A stretch of 11,945 nucleotides of DNA from an uncultured Clostridia bacterium. Lineage in GTDB: Bacteria; Bacillota; Clostridia; Oscillospirales; Acutalibacteraceae. How positions within the stretch are numbered: the stretch's first letter is position 1; each line of letters begins with the position of its first letter. Where the stretch lies: contig CAMHNT010000047.1 of the NCBI GenBank assembly GCA_946186535.1, positions 1-11,945 of the forward strand. Direction: 5' to 3'. The position numbers and the translations under genes were made by a program. Below the pieces are notes generated by a model. The model saw only the letters and a program-made list of their open reading frames with translations, was not told where the DNA came from and made no database searches. Shown piece after piece: positions 6,562 through 11,945 of the stretch.

Positions 6562-6891
6562 ATGAAAGTAGCAGTAGTAGGTTCAAGGAATCTAACAGTC
6601 AACAACCTCGGGAATTATTTCCCTAAGGAAACAACGGAGATAATCAGCGGAGGTGCAAAGGGTGTTGATACATCAGCAAGACTTTACGCCCAAAAGCACA
6701 ATATTAAATTAACCGAATTTCTTCCCGAATATTCCCGTTACGGAAAACAAGCTCCGCTGACAAGGAATATCAGAATAATCGAAGAAGCGGATTTAGTTCT
6801 TGCTTTTTGGGACGGTAAATCCCGTGGAACGAAATTTGTCATTAACAATTGCAGGAAGATGAATAAAGAAGTTATTGTTATACAAAAATAG
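6562..6891 (+). CDS. SLOG superfamily protein, DUF2493/YspA-like (109 aa)
   Basis: This is a single-domain, Rossmann-like SLOG protein with an N-terminal strand and loop VAVVGSRN (3-10), the glycine-rich segment SGGAKGVDT (29-37), an LTRN motif (66-69) and AFWDGKSRGT (81-90). These match the DUF2493/YAcAr branch of the SLOG fold, which is thought from comparative genomics to bind nucleotides or nucleotide-derived ligands. No catalytic activity is established for these short stand-alone members. The ATG has GAGG (6551-6554) 7 bases upstream. The gene is divergent from the small ribbon-helix-helix gene, sharing a 113-base spacer with overlapping promoters, so joint control is likely. No partner effector (nuclease, membrane protein or phage gene) follows it; the next block is a hairpin array. 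Alternative readings are a DprA-like or LOG-like relative, but it lacks the PGGxGTxxE motif of LOG phosphoribohydrolases. Confidence 0.88.
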   Translation: MKVAVVGSRNLTVNNLGNYFPKETTEIISGGAKGVDTSARLYAQKHNIKLTEFLPEYSRYGKQAPLTRNIRIIEEADLVLAFWDGKSRGTKFVINNCRKMNKEVIVIQK

Positions 6892-6970
6892 AATTTTTTA
6901 TACTTTTAGTATTCTAAGCTTGAATATGGTTTGTATTGCGATAGATTTCTATTCATCAAACTTCGCCACC

Positions 6971-7061
6971 CCCCCTCCCCGGAGGGGGCTTTCTTGGGTG
7001 TGGGCTTCGCCCACACCCATCGGGAGCTGCGCTCCCGAACCCTTGCTTTCTTCACAGAAAG
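6971..7061. repeat. Second hairpin array (four consecutive stems)
   Basis: Four inverted repeats follow one another: 6971-6988 (8-bp stem of C-rich against G-rich sequence, loop CC), 6995-7019 (11 bp, loop TTC), 7021-7037 (7 bp, loop TGC) and 7046-7061 (6 bp, loop TCAC). The last is followed by six T (7062-7067), so it could act as a plus-strand terminator for the SLOG gene. The array is much more GC-rich than its flanks. The remainder of the 322-base gap 6892-7213 is AT-rich and holds the gltX promoter, with no further gene seen. Confidence 0.75.
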
Positions 7062-7133
7062 TTTTTTACTGTCGTAGGCTTCACTCTGCTTTAAGTATTT
7101 TAGATTGATTTGCAATCTGTTCTCAAAAAACTA

Positions 7134-7162
7134 TTGGAATTTTCCGAACCCTGTGATATAAT
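7134..7162 (+). promoter_or_regulatory. Sigma-A promoter of gltX (extended -10)
   Basis: TTGGAA (7134-7139) and TATAAT (7157-7162) are 17 bases apart, with TGA just before the -10 box making it an extended -10. Transcription should start near 7169. The leader holds a 10-base direct repeat, AAAAGTATAT, at 7165-7174 and 7185-7194, 20 bases apart. No T-box sequence is visible. Confidence 0.8.
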
Positions 7163-7213
7163 ATAAAAGTATATGACATCAATGAAAAGTATATTAATGA
7201 GGAGATGTTTAAA

Positions 7214-8674
7214 ATGACGGGAAAGGTCAGAACACGATACGCACCAAGCCCGACAGGCTTTATGCACGTCGGTAATCTCAGAACAGCACTTTATGAGTAT
7301 CTTATCGCAAAATCGCAGGACGGTACTTTCGTTTTAAGAATTGAGGATACAGACCAGGAACGCTATGTCGAGGGCGCTGTTGACGTGATTTATAATACTC
7401 TTAAAACCGCAGGTATTAAGCACGATGAAGGTCCCGATGTCGGCGGTGACTTCGGTCCATATGTCCAGAGCGAACGTAAGGATATGTACAGACCGTTTGC
7501 TGAAAAGCTCATCGAAGGCGGCAAGGCTTATCGCTGCTTCTGTTCAAAGGAAAGACTCGCGGCTCTGAAGGAAACCGAGGAATTCGCTCAGGGCGGCTAT
7601 GACCGTCATTGCCGTGACCTTCCGCAGGAGGAAATCGACAGACTCCTCAGCGAGGGTGTGCCGTATGTTATCAGACAGAAAATGCCGCTTGACGGTGAAA
7701 CAACATTCACCGACGCTGTCTTCGGCGAAATAACCGCCCCGAACAGCGAGCTTCAGGACCAGATTCTCATCAAAACCGACGGCTATCCGACATATAATTT
7801 CGCTAACGTTATCGATGACCATACAATGGGTATCACTCATGTCGTGAGAGGAAACGAGTATCTTTCCTCAACTCCGAAGTATAATCTTCTTTATGAGGCT
7901 TTCGGCTGGGAAATCCCGACCTACGTTCATCTTCCTCTCATCATGGGCAAGGACGAGGACGGAAATGTTTCAAAGCTTTCGAAGCGCCACGGCTCAACAG
8001 GCTTTGAGGACCTCGTGAAAGAGGGATATCTCCCCGAAGCAATAATTAATTATATCGCTCTTCTCGGCTGGTGTCCGAAGGATAATCAGGAGATATTCAC
8101 GCTTTCAGAGCTTGAAAAGGCTTTTGATATCGACGGCATCAGCAAGTCTCCGGCAGTCTTCGACTACGACAAGCTTGAATGGTTCAACGGCGAATATATC
8201 AAGGCTATGACAGTCGAGGAGTTTGAGAAAATCGCAAGACCGTATATCCTTGAAGCTATCGGCGACAAGCCTTTCGATACGATCAAGCTTGCAGGAATCT
8301 TGCAGCAGAGAACAACAAAGCTCACTCAGATTCCGTCCGTTATCGATTTCTTCGCACAGCAGCCAGAGTACGGCAAGGATCTGTTCGTGAATAAGAAGAG
8401 TAAGACAAATCTCGAAAATGCGCCAGTTATGCTTAAGGCGGTCTATGACGAGCTTTCGGCTCTTGAGGACTGGAATCACGATTCGATCCATGACGCACTC
8501 ATAAACCTTGCCGTAAAGCTTGAAGTCAAGAACGGTACGGTTATGTGGCCGGCAAGAATTTCCGTTTCGGGAAAGACGGTAACTCCGGGCGGCGCTATTG
8601 AAATTCTCGATATCCTCGGAAAAGAGGAATCACTCAGAAGAATGGAAAAAGGACTTTCGAAGCTTGCAGAGTAA
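7214..8674 (+). CDS. gltX: Glutamyl-tRNA synthetase
   Basis: This cytoplasmic class I aminoacyl-tRNA synthetase charges tRNA(Glu) with glutamate using ATP. The 486-residue length is normal for bacterial GluRS. It shows the N-terminal VRTRYAPSPTG strand, the HIGH-class motif HVGN (18-21), the RIEDTDQER segment (42-50), and the KMSKS-class motif KLSKRHG (254-260), followed by the alpha-helical anticodon-binding domain. In the zinc-ribbon position C108-x-C110 and C133 are present, but the fourth ligand position reads Asp (CRD), so zinc binding may be lost, as in many GluRS. The start is set at 7214, because GAGGAG (7199-7204) lies 9 bases upstream; an in-frame ATG at 7205 touches that site and is unlikely. 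With glnS next door, this enzyme is probably discriminating (Glu only), but sequence alone does not prove that. Confidence 0.97.
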   Translation: MTGKVRTRYAPSPTGFMHVGNLRTALYEYLIAKSQDGTFVLRIEDTDQERYVEGAVDVIYNTLKTAGIKHDEGPDVGGDFGPYVQSERKDMYRPFAEKLIEGGKAYRCFCSKERLAALKETEEFAQGGYDRHCRDLPQEEIDRLLSEGVPYVIRQKMPLDGETTFTDAVFGEITAPNSELQDQILIKTDGYPTYNFANVIDDHTMGITHVVRGNEYLSSTPKYNLLYEAFGWEIPTYVHLPLIMGKDEDGNVSKLSKRHGSTGFEDLVKEGYLPEAIINYIALLGWCPKDNQEIFTLSELEKAFDIDGISKSPAVFDYDKLEWFNGEYIKAMTVEEFEKIARPYILEAIGDKPFDTIKLAGILQQRTTKLTQIPSVIDFFAQQPEYGKDLFVNKKSKTNLENAPVMLKAVYDELSALEDWNHDSIHDALINLAVKLEVKNGTVMWPARISVSGKTVTPGGAIEILDILGKEESLRRMEKGLSKLAE

Positions 8675-8694
8675 ATCGTCAGTTTATATATAAT
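8664..8694 (+). promoter_or_regulatory. Possible promoter for glnS at the end of gltX
   Basis: TTGCAG (8664-8669) and TATAAT (8689-8694) are 19 bases apart, a long but tolerated spacing, and would start transcription near 8701. Any transcript from here must pass the terminator-like hairpin at 8814-8837 to reach glnS. A weak TTGCTT/TATCTC pair downstream of that hairpin (8836-8862, 15-base spacing) is a poorer alternative. Confidence 0.3.
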
Positions 8695-8716
8695 CACTAT
8701 CCATAACTCTAAACAG

Positions 8717-8783
8717 AGCGAAGCTAATTAAAGTTTTTGCCCGGCTTTTTTCAAAAGGCGCCCCAAAGGAAGTGCCCTTGGGG
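8717..8783 (+). repeat. Copy of dispersed intergenic repeat (arm plus hairpin)
   Basis: The 67-base module begins AGCGAAGCTAATTAAAGTTT, nearly identical to 4553-4572, and ends in a hairpin (8761-8783) with a 9-base stem and the loop AAGTG. The hairpin differs by one base from 2-24, and the TAC after it is also shared. The arm occurs inverted at 31-57. It lies between gltX and glnS without any coding frame. Confidence 0.62.
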
Positions 8784-8813
8784 TACGTAGCCCTTAACTT
8801 ACATTGCTTCACA

Positions 8814-8837
8814 AAAAATGCCGAATACGGCATTTTT
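8814..8837 (+). terminator. Terminator-like hairpin between gltX and glnS
   Basis: AAAAATGCCG (8814-8823) pairs perfectly with CGGCATTTTT (8828-8837) around the loop AATA, with a second T-run at 8844-8849. It ends 43 bases before the glnS start. It could end the gltX transcript, or act as an attenuator if glnS is read from an upstream promoter. The conserved T-box element (AGGGTGG) is absent, so tRNA-sensing control is not supported. The A-run also makes it usable on the minus strand. Confidence 0.75.
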
Positions 8838-8880
8838 GCTTAATTTTTTGATAGTGTATCTCAGACAGGAGGTAAGTACA

Positions 8881-10578
8881 ATGGCAGAGGAAATAATAAA
8901 AGATTCCGAGGAAAAAGTAGGCAATGCCAACTTTATCCATGATTTTATAGATGAGGATATCGCAAAGGGCGGTCAGTTCGAGGGTATGACGGTTCACACA
9001 CGTTTCCCTCCAGAGCCTAACGGATATCTGCATATCGGTCACGCAAAGGCTGTTTGTATCGATTTCGGTACAGCCGAGAAGTATGGCGGTATGTGCAATC
9101 TCCGCATGGACGATACAAACCCGACGAAAGAGGACGAAGAATACGTTGACGCCATCAAAGAGGATATCGAGTGGCTCGGATTTACTTGGGACGACCGATT
9201 CTATTTTGCGTCTCAGTATTTTGAGAAGATGTACGAGGGTGCGGAAGAGCTTATAAAGAAGGGGCTTGCTTATGTCTGCGAGCTTACTCCGGAGCAGATG
9301 AGAGAATACAGAGGCGACCTTTCAACCCCGGCACAGAGTCCGTACAGAGACAGACCCATTGATGAAAGCCTTGACCTCTTCAGACGTATGAGAGCGGGCG
9401 AGTTCGAGGACGGAAAAATGACTCTCCGTGCAAAAATCGACCTTACTTCCGGCAACTTCAATATGCGTGACCCCGTTCTTTACAGAATTAACAGAATCAC
9501 TCACCACCGCACAGGCGACGAGTGGTGCATTTATCCTATGTATGATTTTGCTCACCCGATTGAAGACTCTCTCGAAGGCATTACCCACAGCCTTTGCTCA
9601 CTTGAGTTTGAGGCTCATAGACCGCTTTACAACTGGGTAGTGGAAAACGTAACTCTCCCGAGCAAACCCCGTCAGATTGAATTCGCAAGACTCGGTATCA
9701 ACAATACGGTCATGAGCAAGAGAAAACTCCGTCAGCTCGTTGAAGAGAAGTACGTTGACGGCTGGGACGACCCGAGAATGCCGACTCTCTGCGGACTGCG
9801 CAGACGTGGATATACACCTGCGTCAATCAGAAATTTCTGTGAGAGAATAGGCGTGTCGAAGTCGAATTCTACGGTTGACTATGCTTTTCTGGAGCATTGT
9901 CTGCGTGAGGATCTCAACGAAACGGCAGAGCGTACAATGGCTGTCATCAATCCCGTGAAGCTTGTTATCACAAACTACCCCGAGGGTCAGAGTGAGGAGT
10001 TCGAAATCGAGAACAACCCCAACCGCCCCGAGGACGGTACAAGAAAGATCACTTTCTCGAGGGAATGCTATATTGAAAAAGAGGACTACATGGACGAGCC
10101 TGTCAAGGGCTATTTCAGAATGTTCCCCGGCAACGAGGTTCGCCTGAAGACTACTTATATTGTAAAGTGTACAGGCTGTAAGCGTGATGAAAACGGCGAG
10201 CTTCTGGAGGTTTATGCTGAGTACGACCCCAAAACAAAGGGCGGAAACGCACCCGACGGCAGAAAAATAAAGGGTACTATTCATTGGGTAGACGCGAATA
10301 ACTGTGAAAATGCGGAGGTTCGTCTTTATGAAAATCTCTTCACAGACCCGGAGCCTGATGTAGGCGAAAAGAATTTTATCGAATATATTAACCCGGATTC
10401 TCTGAAGGTTCTCAAAAACTGCAAGGTTGAAAGCTCAATCAAAAATCAGAGAGCACCCAAGAGCTATCAGTTCATGCGTCTTGGATATTTCTGCATAGAC
10501 AACAAGGACTCGGAAGAGGGAAATCTTGTTTTCAACAGAAGCGTATCTCTTAAAGACGGATTTAAGAAGAAAAAGTAA
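8881..10578 (+). CDS. glnS: Glutaminyl-tRNA synthetase
   Basis: This class I synthetase charges tRNA(Gln) directly with glutamine. The 565-residue product matches the roughly 550-residue length of the Escherichia coli enzyme, without the YqeY fusion found in some bacteria. It shows RFPPEPNGYLHIGHAKA (41-57) with the HIGH motif at 51-54, RMDDTNP (75-81), the KMSKS-class motif VMSKRKL (277-283), and the two beta-barrel anticodon-binding domains in the C-terminal part (about 350-560). The start at 8881 is fixed by AGGAGG (8867-8872) 8 bases upstream; an in-frame ATG at 8818 lies inside the terminator hairpin and adds a non-homologous leader. Many Firmicutes lack GlnRS and make Gln-tRNA through GatCAB, so this gene marks a lineage that acquired GlnRS; its origin is not determined here. 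The upstream neighbour gltX is a relative from the same class I subgroup. Confidence 0.97.
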   Translation: MAEEIIKDSEEKVGNANFIHDFIDEDIAKGGQFEGMTVHTRFPPEPNGYLHIGHAKAVCIDFGTAEKYGGMCNLRMDDTNPTKEDEEYVDAIKEDIEWLGFTWDDRFYFASQYFEKMYEGAEELIKKGLAYVCELTPEQMREYRGDLSTPAQSPYRDRPIDESLDLFRRMRAGEFEDGKMTLRAKIDLTSGNFNMRDPVLYRINRITHHRTGDEWCIYPMYDFAHPIEDSLEGITHSLCSLEFEAHRPLYNWVVENVTLPSKPRQIEFARLGINNTVMSKRKLRQLVEEKYVDGWDDPRMPTLCGLRRRGYTPASIRNFCERIGVSKSNSTVDYAFLEHCLREDLNETAERTMAVINPVKLVITNYPEGQSEEFEIENNPNRPEDGTRKITFSRECYIEKEDYMDEPVKGYFRMFPGNEVRLKTTYIVKCTGCKRDENGELLEVYAEYDPKTKGGNAPDGRKIKGTIHWVDANNCENAEVRLYENLFTDPEPDVGEKNFIEYINPDSLKVLKNCKVESSIKNQRAPKSYQFMRLGYFCIDNKDSEEGNLVFNRSVSLKDGFKKKK

Positions 10579-10600
10579 TTTTTATATAATACACAATTTC

Positions 10601-10638
10601 CTCCCCGACATATGCCGTGATATATGGCTGTCGGGGAG
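10601..10638 (+). terminator. GC-rich hairpin downstream of glnS
   Basis: CTCCCCGACA (10601-10610) pairs perfectly with TGTCGGGGAG (10629-10638), with a further GCC/GGC pairing inside the 18-base loop. The sequence after it is AT-rich (AATTTATAAATATTTT) without a clean T-run, so termination is probable but less sure than for the other sites. The 131 bases from here to the hydrolase start show only a weak promoter candidate (TTGCAA at 10663, TATATG at 10687). Confidence 0.55.
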
Positions 10639-10769
10639 AATTTATAAATATTTTATGCCGAATTGCAAATAATAATTGCGGTCGGATATATGAACTGCTG
10701 ACGGATAACATTTACTGTTCACTGACAGAAAAGTTATGTTAGAAATAAAGTTTGGGATCGGGGTAAAAA

Positions 10770-11699
10770 ATGAAATATACAACAGTGAAACGCACCGTTC
10801 CGAGTACGGACGGGATACACACTTTGAACGGGATTATATATATACCAATCGGAACACCCAGGGCAACTGTCCAGATAGTTCACGGTATGTCCGAACATAT
10901 TGAACTTTATGAGGAATTTATGGGGCTTCTCGCAGAGAACGGATACGTAGTGTTTATGCATGACCAACTCGGTCACGGAAGAACAGCGGAGAGCGTTGAG
11001 AAGCTCGGATTTTTTGCCGAGGAAAACGGGGACAAGTTCCTTGTTGACGATGCGTTTGAATTTGCAAGTGAACTTCTGAAGAGTTATTCGGGTCTTAAAC
11101 ACATTCTCTTCGGTCACAGCATGGGAAGCTTTGTTTCGAGAATCTGTTCGGAGAAATATCCTCAAATGGCGGATATGCTTATTATTGAAGGTTCGGGTGG
11201 TCCTCAGAAGGGTGCGCAGCTTGGTATTGCAATAACCGGTTTGGGAAGTCTGGTCAAAGGCACGGAACACAGAGGCGAGCTTGCACAAAAAGTTTTCTTT
11301 GATATATACAATACAGAATTCAAAGAAGAGAAAAACGATTTTTCATGGCTCACGAGAGATACGCAGACCATAGAGAGACATTACAGCGACGAATATTTCA
11401 ACTTTACGTTTTCGATGAAGGCCATGAACGATCTTGTTGTTCTTCTGACTCAGTGCAACAGTGACGAGTGGTTCGAAAACTACCGGAAGGATTTGCCGAC
11501 TTTGATTTTGTCCGGTGAAAAAGACCCTGTCGGAGAAAACGGAAAAAGTATTCTTGAAGTGTTCAAAAGACTCGATGAATCGGGTGTGAAAGATCTGTCT
11601 TTCAAGCTTTACGGCGAATGCCGCCATGAGCTTCTTAACGAGCTGAATAAGTCTGAGGTTATGAGTGATATTCTGAAATGGCTCGACAACAGAATTTGA
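10770..11699 (+). CDS. Alpha/beta hydrolase, serine aminopeptidase S33 / monoacylglycerol lipase-like
   Basis: This 309-residue cytoplasmic enzyme has no signal peptide. It has the alpha/beta hydrolase plan of the lysophospholipase/monoacylglycerol lipase group: the oxyanion-hole motif HGMSEH (38-43), MHDQLGHGRT (63-72), the nucleophile elbow GHSMG with Ser117 (115-119), the acid Asp252 in SGEKDPVG (248-255) and His286 in CRHELLNE (284-291). The triad is therefore complete, and a cap region lies between about 140 and 240. The family cleaves ester bonds in monoacylglycerols, lysophospholipids or short-chain esters; the actual substrate is unknown. The ATG follows GGGG (10760-10763) by 6 bases, a modest ribosome binding site. 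The gene appears to be a single transcription unit between the hairpin at 10601 and the terminator at 11758. Peptidase activity, suggested by the S33 family name, is less likely than esterase activity. Confidence 0.93.
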   Translation: MKYTTVKRTVPSTDGIHTLNGIIYIPIGTPRATVQIVHGMSEHIELYEEFMGLLAENGYVVFMHDQLGHGRTAESVEKLGFFAEENGDKFLVDDAFEFASELLKSYSGLKHILFGHSMGSFVSRICSEKYPQMADMLIIEGSGGPQKGAQLGIAITGLGSLVKGTEHRGELAQKVFFDIYNTEFKEEKNDFSWLTRDTQTIERHYSDEYFNFTFSMKAMNDLVVLLTQCNSDEWFENYRKDLPTLILSGEKDPVGENGKSILEVFKRLDESGVKDLSFKLYGECRHELLNELNKSEVMSDILKWLDNRI

Positions 11700-11757
11700 A
11701 GGTATCGGCACGGAAAAATATATTGTACAATAGACATCTAAGGATTTGAATCAAAAA

Positions 11758-11798
11758 ACGACATAACCCCTGTTTTATGAAAGCAGGGGTTATGTCGT
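11758..11798. terminator. Long hairpin terminator after the hydrolase gene
   Basis: A 19-bp stem (11758-11776 against 11780-11798, one G-T wobble) closes on the loop ATG. On the plus strand it is followed only by CTTTA. On the minus strand it is followed by a run of six T (complement of 11753-11758). It can stop the hydrolase transcript, but its better U-tract faces leftward transcription. Confidence 0.85.
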
Positions 11799-11827
11799 CT
11801 TTACGTGGAAAGTAGGTATATATTAAA

Positions 11828-11857
11828 TTGTCGTACGCAAAACCATATTTATATAAT
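11828..11857 (+). promoter_or_regulatory. Possible promoter for a gene beyond the right edge
   Basis: TTGTCG (11828-11833) and TATAAT (11852-11857) are 18 bases apart, with a predicted start near 11864. No coding frame begins before the window ends at 11945, so the leader would be at least 80 bases. The rest of this 246-base tail holds only the terminator and AT-rich sequence. Confidence 0.4.
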
Positions 11858-11945
11858 AACATATTTGCTGTCCCAAAAGTGTCACAGATGGGTGTTTTTT
11901 GGAAAATTTTTCAAGAATTTTTTTAGTTAGACAGTTAAAATATAC

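Noticed and set aside
6278..6891. Toxin-antitoxin operon (RHH antitoxin plus toxin)
   Set aside because: The two genes are divergent, not co-directional and overlapping, and the SLOG protein has no resemblance to known TA toxins.
7205..7213. Upstream ATG as the gltX start
   Set aside because: It abuts GAGGAG with no spacing; the ATG at 7214 has 9-base spacing and gives the usual GluRS N-terminus.
8818..8880. Upstream in-frame ATG as the glnS start
   Set aside because: It lies in the terminator-like hairpin and adds 21 residues unlike GlnRS; the AGGAGG site clearly serves 8881.
8675..8880. T-box riboswitch before glnS
   Set aside because: The conserved AGGGTGG box is absent and the leader is largely a dispersed repeat copy.
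11866..11920. End of an insertion sequence (TGTCCCAAAAGTGTCAC and following)
   Set aside because: The motif vaguely recalls transposon ends, but no inverted partner, target duplication or transposase is inside the window, so it cannot be supported.

Overview
The window looks like a chromosomal stretch from a Gram-positive anaerobe of the class Clostridia, most like the Ruminococcaceae/Oscillospirales. The grounds are the moderate GC content, strong AGGAGG-type ribosome binding sites, an ABC exporter with a very long coiled-coil FtsX-type permease, a DHHW-family lipoprotein, a small Arc-like repressor, and GC-rich hairpin repeats between genes. The taxonomic placement is inferred from gene style; no phylogenetic marker was compared.

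Layout, left to right. (1) 1-4497: the edge of a dispersed hairpin repeat, then a two-gene ABC exporter operon (MacB/LolD-type ATPase, then a 1218-residue FtsX-family permease starting at TTG). (2) 4498-4802: an intergenic block with five consecutive perfect hairpins. (3) 4803-6151: a DHHW/SGNH-like lipoprotein gene broken by a frameshift near 5160. It has also lost the expected catalytic His and Ser, and it ends in an Asp/Glu/Tyr-rich tail. (4) 6185-6891: a strong bidirectional terminator, then a divergent pair. A 56-residue Arc-like ribbon-helix-helix protein lies on the minus strand (6448 to 6278) and a SLOG/DUF2493 protein on the plus strand (6562-6891). They share a 113-base promoter region holding overlapping promoters and a 22-base dyad. 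(5) 6892-7213: a second array of four hairpins, then a near-consensus promoter for gltX. (6) 7214-10578: two class I aminoacyl-tRNA synthetases, gltX and glnS, separated by a copy of the dispersed repeat and a terminator-like hairpin. (7) 10770-11699: a serine hydrolase of the lysophospholipase/monoacylglycerol lipase type with an intact catalytic triad, then a long hairpin terminator and a possible promoter for a gene beyond the right edge.

Functionally the window is a patchwork and not one pathway: an envelope exporter, a decayed exported protein, a possible small regulated module (RHH plus SLOG), tRNA charging for Glu and Gln, and a lipid-type esterase. Related intergenic repeats occur at the left edge and after the exporter and gltX. 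I see no CRISPR array, no rRNA or tRNA gene and no recognisable transposase. The parts most worth a second look are the RHH/SLOG pair with its putative shared operator, the catalytically dead and frameshifted DHHW protein with its D/Y tail, and the hairpin arrays. None of these proves a new system from sequence alone.
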